Of a stretch of DNA of 64,000 nt, positions 34,301 to 47,234 are shown one piece after another; the first letter of the stretch is position 1; every line of letters begins with the position of its first letter. The notes under the pieces were generated by a model. That model was not told the origin of the DNA and did no database searches. It saw only the letters and a program-made list of their open reading frames with translations. Position numbers and translations under genes: made by a program. Origin of the DNA: Posidonia oceanica (taxonomy: Eukaryota; Streptophyta; Magnoliopsida; Alismatales; Posidoniaceae); the NCBI GenBank assembly GCA_037176725.1, contig JAZBRS010000020.1, forward strand, positions 50,992,001-51,056,000, in the 5' to 3' direction.

Positions 34301-36293
34301 GGTTTGGTGGCGGGCAAACCTCCGGGAACTTTAGGAGCGACGCAACCTTCGGGAGGACGGCAGTGAGTGGTTCCACCAGTGGGGTGAATTTCCGCTTCTC
34401 AACGGATGGCCGTCTCGGCCTCTGGAATTGTCCTTGCTGAACCGGTGCGGCAGGATAGACCGGTCGAGCGGTGGTAGTGATTTGTGGTGTAGGGTGTGTC
34501 CTAGGTGTAGGTGCGTAATAGATCTGAGGAGGGGCAGGTCGGGACGCCAGACGAACGGGCGCAGCAGGGGAGTCGACGTACGCAACAACGGGCTTCGGTG
34601 GATCCTTTCTCTTGGGACGATTGTTGTTGATGCTGTTGTTGTTGTTGATGGCGCTGCTGCTGCTACCGTTGTTGCTGGCGGGGGCCTGCCTGGCAAGCAC
34701 AGAGAGTGCGGGGAAGTTGCCACTCCGCAACGAACTCTCTACGCGAGTGCCAGCTCGGATCAAAGCAGTGAAGGTTGTGACAGGTTGGATGCTAAGCAAA
34801 GCTCCGGTGGACGGCCGTGCCCCTTTTATAATGATCTCGATAGACTCCTCGTCAGAGGGCCTATCTCGAACTTGCGAGGCAAGGGCACGCCAGCGGCCGA
34901 CGTACTCCCCGAACGGCTCGCCCGGATTCTGCTTGGTTGCGATGAGGTCCGCGCGCTTTGGGACCAGATCGAGGTTGAAGGAGTACTGTTCCAAGAACGC
35001 CTGGCTTAGGTCGTTCCACGTCCTGATCGCAGTCATATCAAGCGAAGTGAACCATTTGAGAGCCGGACCGGACAAACTTTTCTAGAACAGGCGGATCAGC
35101 AACCTCTCGTCCGCTTGGAGTTGGGCGAGATCACCGCAGTACGCCTTCAGATGGGTTATGGGGCAGCCCCTACCATCATACTTCTCAAAGTCCGGTATTT
35201 TGAACTTTGGGGGGAGTACCGCCTCTGGGAAACAGCAGAGGTCTCGGAACTGGTAGGTCTGGTGGTCCGTGCCCTGCACTAGACGCAGTGCTTTCTCCAG
35301 AACATCCATCCTGTTGTTGATGGGGTCTGGAATGGCTGCCACAGGTGATGGGGCAGCGGGGGTAGGGACCACGTATGCCGATTGGGTCGCACCGAGGTGC
35401 TCCTCCGGATCCACCATCACATTGCCTGGTGACGCAAGGTGATGGCCGACATACCCATGCTGTGGTGGAGTGCAAGGAGGGATGCATGTGGAATTTTGAG
35501 CCTGATGCAAAGGGAGAGGATAGGTGGTATGCTGTGCGGTGGGTGCAGAATGCTGGAGCAACAGCAGCCGCACCGAGGCAATGCCGGGGGACGGGCCTGC
35601 GAGATACTATGCTCCCACCAGTCCGAATGACTGGCCACCAGGTGGCGGAGGTGCATGCTGTGTGTGGTGCGGTGCAGATGCAAGAGGCGGAATACGTGCC
35701 CCCATCGCCGGAACCGTGAGCAGTTGGGATGACGGTCTAGGCGGAAGTGTAGAATGCAATGTAGGATGTGCGAAAGCAGGCCGCACAAGAACCTCAGGAC
35801 CGACAGGAAGGGAAGAAGGGCGGACTGATAGAGCCATACCCTGCAGCCACTGGATAGTGTCCATCAGATGCTGGTACTGCTCTTCTGGTGTCCCGTCGGT
35901 GGGAACACTGAATTGCAGTGCCGGCGAGGAGCCAGAGCCAAGAGATTCGGACTGTCCAGGAGATTGGAGTCCTAGGGCGAGAGTTGCCGCAGCAGCGGAA
36001 GGGGTGTCAAAAGTGACAAATCCCTGAGAAGGTGGGGTCAGTGGTGCCTCCAGAACACGAGAAGTGGCCATCAAGATGGACTCGGCGACCGGATCAGGAG
36101 GAGCGAGTGTCTGCCACCGTCCCACAGCAAACTGGGGTGCCCCAGACGGCAGAGGAGGAAATCCTGGCATCACAGAGGGCACAGAGGGGTTAGAAATGGG
36201 AGTCGGAGAGGCCGGAGCGGAAACCACCTCCGAGGCATGGTCAAGGGGGGGTTCGATGGTGCGCTGGGCCATTGCTGACCGAGAGCGAGTCAA
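31335..36293 (-). pseudogene. Element O gag-protease polyprotein
   Basis: A single frame of about 1,650 codons from ATG at 36,293 is interrupted only by TAG at 35,609 and 35,084, both best explained as former CAG. The first 300 residues are Pro/Ser-rich. The gag core follows: FKIPDFEKYDGRGCP, then GPALKWFTSLDMTAIRTWND and QNPGEPFGEYVGRWRALASQ. A zinc-knuckle variant CDFHRSVGHSTDNC (C-H-H-C) lies near 34,250. After a long variable Pro-rich region comes the aspartic protease, with ALVNNGSGLNVCPL near 33,120; the catalytic Asp is Asn, so the protease should be dead. A G-patch-like motif WGYVKGTPLGRHGQGIAEPI lies near 32,590. The remaining 400 residues are Ser/Pro/Gln-rich and unassigned. The frame ends at TGA 31,337-31,335. 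Confidence 0.9.
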
Positions 36294-37585
36294 AATGGGG
36301 CTGCGACGAGGGAAAGGACGAGCTCTACGAGGAGCTATGCTCGCGAAGGCGAGTAGCTCAGAAAGAGATGGTCGAGCACAGGTGTCTCAGTAGAGGTGTC
36401 AGCAAGGGGAGGAACCCGGGCTCCAGCTAAGGAGATCGCTTACCGAACTCTGTTAAGGACACAACAGGAAACTAGGATCAGGAAAAAAGAAATGCAAATG
36501 CTCTAAGTTATGGCATGAATGACATGTATGCTTTCTAGCATTCTCTCTCTCTCACCAATCTAGTGTTTCTTAGCAGGTGGTCTACTCCGGATATCCACAA
36601 GTGTACGGGTCACCGACTCAAGTCAGAAAAGCAGGTCCCCTGTCTAACTCCCGGCCCAAAGCTCAGGTAATAACATGGTGGTGCGTTGGTGGCCTCAACC
36701 TCGCCTAAGCGTAGGAAGTACCCTCCACTAGCACTGACATGACCCCTGACAAGGGGGGGACAGACCGACCGACTCACACCATGCCAAAGCATCGGGGTGA
36801 GAGGCCGGAGCCATCCTTCGCAGACTGATAGGTGGACTCAGATGAGAAGATGCGTGCCCTATATGATGCTTCATGCAAATGATTAGAGTTTTTTATGTTG
36901 CGTATTTTATTAACTCCAAGAGGGTGAAGGATTGTTTGAAGTCTCTAATTGCTCCTAGAAGTTCTTTTTACTTGCCATTTTTAGTTAACCACGGGGAGAG
37001 CAAACAAGTCTCTACTATCCTAGGCATGGCATGTGTTAAAGGGAAGAAAATCAGTCAAATATGGCAGGCAAACGTCATACAACATAGCAAAAGGCAAGTG
37101 CATGGCATGTGTGAGTGTTTGTGAGTATAATAGTGAAGAAAAAAGCATGCCTCATGTCAAAAGGCATGTATACAAAGCATGTGCGTGCGTAGTGACATAG
37201 CAAATGTGTAAAAGAAAGCATTCATCATTCAAAAAGCATGCATTGTTGCCAAATAGATATGTAGACATGCATTGTGCAAGAAATGAAACAATAATAGGCA
37301 AGCAAGATAAAGAAGGTAAAGACAGGTAAACTGTAAAGCAAATAAGAGCGGAAGCAAGGAAATAAGCAAGTAAACAAGCAACAGAAATAAAGCAGAGCAA
37401 GACAGAGCAAAAACCAAGGCAAAGGCAGCCGAGGGGGGTGCAAAACCTAAGCGGAGTTGCCTAAAAGGCGACTCGCTAGGAATTGGCATAGAAGAGCAAG
37501 CAAAACAGGCAGAAGGGACACAAAGGCAGACAAAGAAGGCAAAATGCAAGCGAACGAAAACCAAAACGAAAGCCGAAGTCTAGTA
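36294..37585 (-). other. Element O 5' leader
   Basis: About 1.3 kb between the primer site and gag has no frame longer than about 110 codons and nothing recognisable as protein. It is rich in GCATGC/GGCATG-type words at 36,990-37,280. Ogre-type elements often have an extra ORF here; this one does not. Confidence 0.6.
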
Positions 37586-37603
37586 TCCCCAGCGGAGTCG
37601 CCA
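37586..37603 (-). promoter_or_regulatory. Primer-binding site of element O
   Basis: On the minus strand TGGCGACTCCGCTGGGGA begins one base after the 5' LTR end. The leading TGG complements the CCA end of a tRNA. From memory, this form is usually assigned to tRNA-Arg in Tat-lineage elements; I could not check it. Confidence 0.75.
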
Positions 37604-37604
37604 C

Positions 37605-40600
37605 TGTCGTAATCCCGGTGTTCGGATCGTCCATGCACATTGCCAAAGCTCGTGTGCACCGATCAGAATCAGGTTCACTATTAGCGGCTATGTCCGAGAA
37701 GGAAGACTTAACTCGAAAACATTTTAAAAAAGAAAAAAGAGGAAGAAAAGAAGAAAATAAGACAAAATCGGAGTCGCCACCAAGTCTATTAGATCGGGAG
37801 ACAAGGAAAACCAGGGAAATGCGTGAATAATCACGCAAAACCGAGCAAAAGATGCAATGCAAGACAATGTAGAAGAAATGAGATGCAAATGAATGCAAAT
37901 GATGTGACTCGTGCCTAGGACAAGGGCAATATGGTCATTGCGGGCCAAGAGAGAGGGCAAGGACTCCTGTTACATGCGGGGAAGGTGTTAGGCACCCCCG
38001 ACACGCCCGAGAATCGGTCTTTCTAGGCTTACGCTCGCATATGCAGGGAAATGCAGACTTTAAATGCCTAAGTGCCAATGAATGCCTATCTAAATGCTCA
38101 AAGGTGTGCTCTAAGTGAGGGAAAGCAATGCAAGGAAGTAAACGTGCAATCTAAGCGCTCAGCAACGCTGTCTGTGTTCCGAACCGGGCGAAACCTAGCT
38201 CGTGAGAACTTCAGGCAGTAAGCATCACCGCCCTATATGCAAATGCAGGCGATAAAACGAAACAACGGGGAAAACAGGCAATGCGGGCGACATGCAAGAG
38301 GAAACAACGTAAAACACGCAAAACGGCGCGAGAAACGAGTTAAGAACGCAAAACGATGCAAGGAACGAGGTCGATGCGCAAAACAATGCGAGAGACGAGA
38401 CGAGAACGCAAAACGGTGCAGGAAAACGAAAGGGCACGCAAAACGGTGGAGGGAAACGAAAAGGCACGCAAATCGGTGCAAAAAACGAAAGGGCGCGCAA
38501 AACGGAGCGAGAAAATAAAGCGGCACGCAAAACGGGACAAGAAAACGAAGCGGCACGCAAAACGGTGCAAGAAAACGAAGCAACGCGCAAAACGGTGCAA
38601 GAAAACGAAACAACGCACAAAACGGTGCAAGAAAACGAAACGGCACGCAAAGCGGTGCGAGAAAATGAAGCGGCACGCAAAACGGTGTGAGAAAACAAAA
38701 CGGCACACAAAATGGTGTGAGAAAACAAAACGGCACGCAAAACGGTGCAAGAAAACGAAACGGCATGCAAAACGGTGCAAGAAAACAAAGGTGGCACGCA
38801 AAACGGTGCGAGAAAACAAGGCGACACGCAAAACGGTGCAAGAAAACAAAGGCGGCACTCAAAACGGTGCGAGAAAACAAGGCGGCACGCAAAACGGTGC
38901 AAGAAAACAAAGGCGGCACGCAAAATGGGGAGAGAAAACAAGGCGGCACGCAAAACGGTGCGAGAAAACAAGGCGGCATGCAAAACGGTGCAAGAAAACG
39001 AGGCGGTACGCAAAACGGTGCGAGAAAACAAAGCGGCGCGCAAAACGGTGCAAGAAAACAAAGCGGCATGCAAAACGGTGCAAGAAAACGAAACGGTACG
39101 CAAAGCGGTGCGAGAAAACAAGGCGGCACGCAAAACGGTGCAAGAAAACAAGGCGGCACGCAAAACGGTGCAAGAAAACGAAGCGGCACGCAAAACGGTG
39201 CGAGAAAACAAGGCGGCACGCAAAACGGTGAGAGAAAAAAGGCGGCACGCAAAACGGTGCAAGAAACAAAGCGAGAGGAAGCGTGCGAAAACCATGCGAT
39301 GCGGATGGTATGCAAACAATGCTACTGAAGTTCAGGAGGGCTTACTTGGGAAATCTGGGACCTGATCTGAAATCCGATTGGTCCATGCTGAAGAGCGTTC
39401 CGCCGGGGTCGTCATGGCAGCTTACTTGAGAAGATCCAACGGTCGGATTGGAAGATATCACAGCTTCAAAGCAGAGGGGCCAGAACAGGGGAGAAGAATA
39501 GACCTAAGTGTTCAGGGGGTCCTAGGGGTGTGCAGACAGGTCCTCCCATGTGAATGGGAGCTAATGAAGCTTAAGGGTGTGCGGAGGATGCCAAATGCAA
39601 GAATGCAAGAATGCAAATGCATGCCGAATGCAAGAAAGGACTTAAGGGTGATTTTTCAGAAGATTGGGGTCTCAAATGCAATTTTTGAAAAGATGGGGGT
39701 CTAAATGCAAAGGTTTTGAAAAGTTTGGGGCTTTTATGCAAGGGTTTTGGAAAAAAGAGGGTCTGCATGCAATTTTACAAAAGACAGGGTTCAAAATGCA
39801 ATTTTCCAAGATGAATATGCATCAGGGCAAGCTTTGAAATCATGTGGCAGTTCAGAATGCAATTTTGAAATCATTAAGGTCTAAAATGCCATTTTTCCAG
39901 AAAAACAGGGTCCTAAGTAGTCTGGGAATGCAGATGGGGGACTTACATGCAATTTTTCAAACATGTGGGGCTAAGATGCAATTTTATGAGCAAAATATGC
40001 ACTAAAAGGATAGACAGAGGACTGGCATGCAATTTTCAAATTATGTAAGGTCAAGAATGCAATTTTATAAGCTAAATATGCATTAAAATGACTACTGTGC
40101 ATTAGAAGAGGACCTATATGCAAAAATCAGAAAACAGAGGGGGAAAAATGCAATGCAGCAAGCAAAAATGAAAAATAAATGCTAAGTTCTACAGGACAGA
40201 GGACCAGAAGGCAAATACTGAAAACAAAGAGGACCCAGAATGCAATTTTATATGACAAAATTAATGCATTAAATCTAATTAAACTACTGCAGGACTTAAG
40301 TGCAAAAATGAAAAGCTGGAGGGCCAAACTCAAACTTATTACTGAAGGAAAGCATAGTAAAAGGACCAGTATGCAAATAAAGAGAACCACAGATATTTCA
40401 TGCAATTTTATATAGTTTCTGCTCAGAAATAAACAGATTTAATCAAATAAAGGACCTGAACGTAAATAAACAAGAACTGAAACCAAAAATGCAATTTAAG
40501 GGCAAAATAGCTTAGTAAACAAAAATAAAGGCACAGTGGAATGGCCGGCGGCCATGGACACTGTAGCAAAAGCTACCAGCGTCCATGAACGCCGGCACAG

Positions 40601-43600
40601 GGGGACTGGAGCTGCGTGGGCTGGCGGGCGAGCTTCACCAGAGCTCAACGGAGGACAGGCGACGTCCGGCGAAGTCTGACGCTGGCTGGAGCGAACTGGA
40701 GAAGCCACCGGAGGTCTGCAGACCTGTCCGGAGGTCGAGCGGACGGAAGCGGCGATGGAGGACTGATCTGGGACCATGACTGAGCTCCTGGAGGCCGTGC
40801 GGAGCCGGGACGGCTGTCGGGGCTGCGTTCTGCAGCTCGGAGCGGCGGGACGGCGTCTGAGCTCGCCGGAGGGCAATGCTGACTCGGCGAAAACGGGACC
40901 GAAACCCTAATTTGGGGGGTCGGGAAGCATGAAGGGAAGAATGCTAGACTAATGGGGGAAGGAGGCACCTGATTTGGCGTCTGGATCGATCCCCCGACGC
41001 GGATGGGTTCTGTAGAGGTCTGCAAGGTCTGTCCGGCAGCTGCAGGTGTCGTCGGGGGCAGGCGAGCGTCGGGATCTGCTCCTGGGGTCACTCCGGTGCT
41101 TGCTGGGCGCTCGAACAGGAGTTCCGCGATCGGTGGAAGGAAATCGCTTTTTTGGGTTTAGCAGAGGCTACCGGAGGTGGGTGGAGGTCTGTGTTGCTCC
41201 TCGGGCCGCACGGAAGGTTCTGGTGGGTAGCTGGGAGTTCGGTGAAGGTCGCTAGATGGTTCGTTCGGGCAGCGGAGGTCTGTGGTGTATTTTTACAGGT
41301 GGATCGATTTCTGGCAGAAAAAGGTAACAGGTGTTTGTAGTGGAGGATTCTGGCTGTGATGGGTTGCTGGGCTAAAGGCCAGGGGGTCTGGGGAGCTGGT
41401 ATTCCAGTGAGTACTGCAGAGGAAATTGGGCTGGAATGGTGGTCCGTGGAGGTGGGAATTTCGGAGGATGTGGTGATGGATTCTGTAAGGACTTTTTGGG
41501 TGTTTCTGGGTGGTTTCTGGATTAGTTTTTTGCTATGGAAGGGTGGAATGTAATCCTAGAAGTTCGGTGAGATTGGGGGGAGAATTCCAAGCGGTTTCGG
41601 TGGTGTTTGATGCTCTGATTTCCCTCGAACAGAAGGGAGGGAAGTTCTCAGTCTTTTGGGGTGGAGCTCGGGGAATTCTCCTCTCTCCTCTCTCAGGCTA
41701 AGGGCGTCTGGAAGATGATGTGTTCCGGGGTGAATTCTGGAAAGTGAAAAGGGCTGGACTCCGAAGGCTCTCGACCCACCCGACCTGCAGCCTTCTTCTG
41801 GCAGCCAGCAGAGGCTCGGAGCAGGCGTGGCAGGCGCACGGACAGCGTTCGGCGCACGCCGGTCCGGCTCGAGCAGGAGGCGTGCGTGGCGTGCCAGGAG
41901 CGAGGACGATGCTGTCGTCCGCAGGGCTGACCGCTGGCAGAAGCTGCAGAGAGTTCAGAGGAAGGCGGGAGAGGAAGAAGAAGGGAGGAGAGGTGGAGAC
42001 GTCCGTGGGCCGGGCCTGCGCGCGTGCGAAAAAAAGGGAAGAAAAAAGAAAGGAAAAGAAAGGGAGGAGGAGAGGAGAAGTGGGCTGGACCGGGCCCAAG
42101 AAAGAAGAAGAAAGAAAAAGAAAGAAAGGAAAATGGAAAGGAAGGAAGAAAAAAAGGAAGGAAGAAAAAAAGGAGGAAGAGAGAGGAGGGAAATAAAATT
42201 AAAATAAAAGTAAAATAGGAAAGATTTTGAAAATGCTTTAAGGGTGTTGTTTTCAAGTTAAGATTTTTTAATTATGTTTTTAGAGATTGTTGTTTTTCTT
42301 TTTTTAATTAATTAGGATTAGAAAGGGTTTTAGTCTTGACTTAAGTGTTTAAGAATTATGTTTTCTTTAGATTATTTTTGATTTGGCTTTAATACTTGTT
42401 AACATTTTTAGTTGTTTATTTTTTTTTAGTTAAGTTTCCCTTGTCGAGTTTTTTAATTGAGTGTTGGCATTTCTAATTAGGCTTCTTAGTGGCTTGTTTC
42501 TTAATTAACTAGGAGGAGTTTTAGTCTTTTAGTTTTTTAGGATTTTCTTTAGTTTTCTTTTTAAATTATTTTCTGATTTTGTTTGTTAGAATCCTTTAAG
42601 GTTTTTTTAGTTAAATTTCTCTTGTTGAGTTTCTTAATTGGACGCTTTAAATTGTTTCAAGTTTTTGATTGTTTCTTTTAAGTGTTTTTTAATTAGTTAC
42701 TTGTCTTAATGTTTTTAATTGCTTTCTTCTCTTTTAGGGTTCATTTTTATTATTTTTAATGAGGTTTTTCTTTTGTTTCGTTTTAATTATATTTTGGTTT
42801 TATTTTACTTGATTTTGCAACATTTTCTTTTGTTTATTTTGTATTTTTTGGATTGCATTCTTAATTTCTCTTTTTAGTTGGATTTAGTTAGGTTTTTGTT
42901 TTGATTGTTTGTTTAAGTTTTTTAATTATTTCTTTTTAGGGTTTTGATTTGTTTTTTCTTTTGTTTCAGAGTTTTACAGGTTTTTTTAAGGTTTTTATAG
43001 GTTTTTGAGGATTTAGTGGAAGAAAGGAAAAGAAAGTGGAAAGGAAAAAGAAAAGGAGGAAATGGAGGAGGAAAGGAAAAAGGTAGGAGTGGAAGGAAAA
43101 TAAATATTAGAAAATCAAGGAAAATGGTAAAAATAAGATAAAAATAGGAATAAGATGGAGAACAGATGGAAGCACAAGGGGGGGCCCACAGCCAGGCAAA
43201 AAAGTGGGAGAAAAGGGGATGAAAAGAAGGAGGATAATCAGGAGAGAGAGAGGAGAGAGAAAAGGATAATCTAGGAGAGAGAAAACGATAATTTGGCCAA
43301 AAGGAGGTCTTAGAGGTTTCGAAAAGGGATGAAATTTGGCGGGTGTGTAGTCTAGGGTCTCTAGTCTTGGTCCCAGGGTTTTGGTTTGGTTTTGAGAAGG
43401 TTTTGGAGGGGTTTTGAGATGTAGAAAAAGGGTAGTTTTGCCTAAGTTTCCTAGGATTTTTGGGAGTGGTTTTGGTCTGAGATTTTAAGGGCTTTTTGGT
43501 GGGTTTGTTAAGTCAGGAAGGGTGAGTTTTTCTATGGATTTTGGGTAGTTTTCGGGTTCGGGAAAGGGGGTAATCTTAGGTTGAGTTTGGGCTTGTTTTG

Positions 43601-43702
43601 AGGGGAAAGAGGGAGAAAATGGTGCGAGTTTGGCGTAGGTTTGGGTTCAGAAGCCACCAGAAGATTCCAATCGACCCGGCCTGTCAAAATGGGGTGTCAA
43701 CA
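37605..43702 (-). repeat. Element O 5' LTR (6,098 bp)
   Basis: Direct partner of 16,836-22,778, with the same internal order of array, ATGCAATTTT-rich stretch, GC-rich and T-rich parts. On the element strand it starts TGTTGACACCCC and ends GGATTACGACA. Base differences from the partner are sparse; the main one is array length. Confidence 0.93.
38330..39270. repeat. 30-bp tandem array in the O 5' LTR, about 31 units
   Basis: Same GGCACGCAAAACGGTGCAAG-type unit as in the other LTR, with about five more copies and a different order of variant units. Long frames on both strands are artefacts of the period. Confidence 0.92.
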
Positions 43703-43707
43703 ACCAC
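43703..43707. other. Target-site duplication of element O, right copy (ACCAC)
   Basis: Matches 16,831-16,835 exactly. Joining the two flanks here restores a continuous RT sequence for element R. Confidence 0.93.
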
Positions 43708-44065
43708 GAACTCAAAATGGCCATACCGCGTCCGGAAGGCAGTCTTCTGAATGTCTGAATCATGGATCCTCAACTGGTGATATCCTGATCTCAGATCAAT
43801 CTTGAAGAAGACGAAGGCAGACTACAACTGGTCAAACTGGTCTTCCACACAGGGCAAAAGATACTTGTTCTTCACTATAAGCTAATTCAACATCCGATAG
43901 TCAATACACAATCGGAGTGAACCATCCTTCTTACGAACGAACAAGACAGGCACTCCCCACGGAGACACACTTGGCCTGATGAGTCCCTTGTCCAGCAACT
44001 CTTGCAGTTGGGCCTTGAGCTCCCGCAACTCAGCTGGTGCCATCCAATAAGGATTCTTTGCAACA
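43708..44065 (-). pseudogene. Element R pol, middle piece: N-terminal reverse transcriptase
   Basis: The minus strand encodes the RT fingers region: [46 protein letters not shown] and [12 protein letters not shown]. It has stops after RMLN and further on. It is bounded by element F on one side and element O on the other and belongs between 55,153 and 16,835 of element R. An apparently longer frame to 44,796 merely runs on into the GC-rich LTR of element F. Confidence 0.9.
44061..44065. other. Target-site duplication of element F, left copy (CAACA)
   Basis: CAACA precedes the F LTR; CAATA follows the other F LTR at 55,148-55,152, one transition apart. The same site in element F's own pol reads CAACA (complement TGTTG), so CAATA is the mutated copy. 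Confidence 0.85.
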
Positions 44066-47000
44066 TGTAACACCCGGGAATTCATTTCCTTGTAGTTATG
44101 CTTGTTTAATGAATTCCTTGGCTTTGGTCGGGTGTTATTAGCCTCGCGAGTCCCACTTGAATTGTTGTGGGCCCCATCTGTTGTTTGTGTGGGTCTCCAC
44201 CTGTATTGTTGTGGTGGACTCTCACTTGTAGTGGCTAGTGGGACAGATTGTGGTCTGGTCCCTGCCTGTTTCTCTCTCTCTTTCTCTCCCTTCTTCTCTC
44301 TCTCTCTCTCTCTCTCTCCCTCTCCCTCCTTCCCTCTCTCTCTCCTTCCTCCCCACCCCCTCATCCCCCTCACGTGCTTGTCCTCCCCCTCCCCTCTTTC
44401 CTTTCCCCTCCCCCCCTCAAGTGCGTGCCCCTTCCTCCCCGCGCGCGTGCGGCTTCCTCCACCCCCTCCCCGGCTCGTGCCCTCCTCCTCCATCCCCGGT
44501 GCCCTAGCCTCTAGCCGGTGGGCAACCATCCTCCTCCCCCTCTCCCCACTGATCTCTCCTCCTCCTTCCTTTCCTCCTCCTCCTCCTTTCCACCCCTTCC
44601 TTTCCTTCCCATCCTCTCCTTCCTCCTCCTCTTCTTCTTCTTCCGCTGGTGGCTGGTGGTTGCTGGTGGTGGCCGGCGTGCGGTGGCAGCTGGTGGTGCG
44701 GCGGTGAGCTCCGAACGTCGTCTCGGTGGAGCGGCGTGCTCGGTTCGTGTGTGGATCGTCGGTGGACGGAGGTTGTCCCTCTATCCCAAGGGACACGTCT
44801 CGCCTTAGGAGCCTTTAATATTTAGAATTTGCCTTACATATGTCCCTTGCCATGATTTGTATGTTATTATTTAAGTTTGGCAATTTTTAGGGATTTATAT
44901 GCATTTAGGCGAATTTATTTGGCTTCAGTTAGTTTATAGCTTGAATGTGGATTTTTGGTGGTTTCTTGAGCTGTGGGCTCAAGAACGCCTCGAAATTGAT
45001 ATGCTTGTGTTCCTTGACATGTATAGAATGTCATGGAAGTGATTTGGTAATTTTTAGAGATTTATTGTGGTTTTTGGCCGAATTTATGGCCCAAATGACT
45101 TAAATGCTTGAATTGTGGTTTTCCAGTGGATTCCGGTGTTTTGGGCCTCGGATTGAGGCGATTGTGATATATTTGAGTTGCTCGAGTTGAGACGCTCGTT
45201 TGCATGTGTTGCGCGCCCGGTTTGGCACGGATTTGATATTGTTTCGGGGTTTTTATGGAATTCAACTTGAGTTTTGGATTTCCGGTGTTTTCTCGCGTTG
45301 CATGCCTCGGAATGCCAAATCGAGGGTTTGGTTGGATTCCTTGTTTTATTCCTGAGATTCCGGTATATGGCACGCTCGTTTTCGAGTTTGTTTCGGTCAA
45401 TCGGGGGTTTAAGTCGGTTCTTTAAGTTTTCTGAACTGACCTGGATCAGAGCCCCATTTGTAGAACGGAGTCCCATTTTCCCCTGGTCCTGGGTTTCGTT
45501 TTTGGAAGGGAGCCCCATTTTCCCTTGGTCTGGAGTCCCGTTTTTGGGTGGAGCCCCGTTTGCTATAGCAAAACGGAGTGCCGGTCCAAGACGGAGCTCC
45601 GTTACAGTGCTGAGTTGTGAACCTCAGTCTTGATCCTGCATTCTGGTGAATTTCGACGTGCCGAATCAGAGGCTGAGTGTTTTCTTAGTGAATGTTTTCC
45701 AACGTGGTTTCCCTCGGTTGGTTTTTGGGCTTTTTGTGCTTTAGCCTGTGATATTTGATAAATGTTTTCAAAGTGATTTCTAAGGAAAATATGAATGGTT
45801 TTGCAAATGGTTTTACCAAGGTTTTTCGTGGCCGAAAACCTAGGAGTTGTGTTGGCTAGACCCGGGAATGCGACGGCATTCCTGTGTGTCGCACACTTCG
45901 CCTAGGTTGAGGTTTGGGGGTCGAGGTGCTGGCCGTACCTAGCGATATCGTAGCAGCAGACTCGGGAGGTATGATACTCCTGCGTAGCTGGACGTGATAC
46001 CCTAGTTGTTACGGGCACCGGGACTCGCCTGGTTTTGGGTGCCGACTGAGCCTAGGGGTTCGAGCCTCTAGTGGTTTGGGACACTAGTGTTGGCTGAGCC
46101 TAGGGGTTGGAGCCTCTAGTGGCTCGGAGCACTGAGTTGAGGTCGCCGTATATTAGGCATGCCCTGTGGTTTGTTCTGAGTGAGGACAGCTTGCCTAGTT
46201 GGGGTGAGTAGCTTTCCTGATGAGGGATTGCTTTTGAGGCGTCTCTAGTGACGAGATGCCGGGACGGATACGCTCCTCTGCAGGGCGGGTGTTCGTGGCA
46301 GTATAGTGAGCTACCAGGGTGAGTCCCTGGCTACTATTTGAGGCCAAATTGGTTGTTTGGCTTCAGGCAATACGATCAGTTGTGGTTTTGTACCCGTGGG
46401 GCTGTGTTTTTTGTTGCTGGCCGTATTAGACCTTAAGCTTTGCATGAGTTTCGAGCTTTGTGAGTTTTGCTGTTGTTTGGGGCCATATTGGGTCAGTTGC
46501 TTTTCACCTGTGTATGGCGTGAGTTTGTGGTTTGTGTTTTAGGCCGTATTAGGCCAGATGTTTTCCCGCCTAGTTGTGGCGTGTGGTTTTGGTTTTGAGC
46601 TTTGTGCCGGTGGGCTATTATAATGATTGAGCTTTAGTTTTGCAAGGTATTTCCGCCTTGTCTTGGCCAGTAGGCTGATTGTTTTCTCAGCCTAAGGGGT
46701 TGGAGGGTTTTGTGTGGTTTTGAGGTTTTGGGCCGGTGGACCGTGACTTTGTGATTTATATTTCTAGAAACGCCTGTCTTCCCTGCTTTTTAGCTTGTGG
46801 GCTTTGGGAAGGGTGTTTTATTAATTATATTGCTTGTTGTGGACTTAGATTTTGGGGTTTTACCGGTTGTGCCGTATTTGAGGTTTTCTGCCGATTTCTC
46901 GAGTGGTTTTGCGAGGTGTGTGCTGGGTAACGATTTCTAGGTCACTCATGTGTGCTTGTTTGGTTTTCAAGTGCAAATGATTAACTGGTTTGGAGTATAG

Positions 47001-47151
47001 TGCATATAATGGGAGTCACGTAGCTGTCCACTGCAGATTCCTAGCATTGATATTTGTTGTTAGCCCAGTGTTTTATTGTAATTGTTGTATTTAATTAAAT
47101 TATAAATTTGTTGGGCTGTAGGTTTTGTTGGTAGCGACTTGGGTCGTTACA
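44066..47151 (+). repeat. Element F 5' LTR (3,086 bp)
   Basis: Runs from TGTAACACCCGGG to GGGTCGTTACA. It contains a CT microsatellite (44,272-44,350), a pyrimidine- and GC-rich leader (44,350-44,800), an array of CGGAGTCCCGTTTT-type inverted motifs (45,450-45,610) and a two-copy repeat of GAGCCTAGGGGTTCGAGCC (46,045-46,140). Open frames in the CT-rich part are compositional. Confidence 0.93.
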
Positions 47152-47155
47152 GGTT

Positions 47156-47168
47156 TGGTATCAGAGCC
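47156..47168 (+). promoter_or_regulatory. Primer-binding site of element F
   Basis: TGGTATCAGAGCC, four bases after the 5' LTR end, is the standard complement of the 3' end of plant initiator tRNA-Met. Confidence 0.93.
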
Positions 47169-47234
47169 CAGGTTCACTAGGTTGCACTAGCGTAAGAGTG
47201 GTTAGTCTAGTGACTCCATAGGAAATTGCATATC

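Larger units (their letters stand above)
16836..43702 (-). mobile_element. Element O: Tat/Ogre-lineage Ty3/gypsy retrotransposon, about 26.9 kb
   Basis: The element is flanked by ACCAC duplications and inserted in the RT gene of element R. On the minus strand the order is 5' LTR (43,702-37,605), PBS, leader, gag-protease, pol with two RNase H domains, a PMD-like extra frame, a long 3' UTR with hairpin repeats, polypurine tract and 3' LTR (22,778-16,836). Dual RNase H, a G-patch-like motif after protease, very long LTRs and large size place it in the Tat lineage, close to Ogre-type elements. The LTRs are very similar apart from repeat-copy differences, so it is younger than R and probably younger than F, whose LTRs differ more. 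Its frames have nonsense changes but no frameshift that I could find. Confidence 0.92.

Noticed and set aside
31345..36393. Plus-strand open frames opposite the gag-protease of O
   Set aside because: They are mirror frames of a real coding region on the minus strand, with no recognisable motifs.
43882..44796. A 304-codon minus-strand frame
   Set aside because: It joins the RT fragment of R to the GC-rich LTR of F across the insertion point; only the RT end is real coding history.
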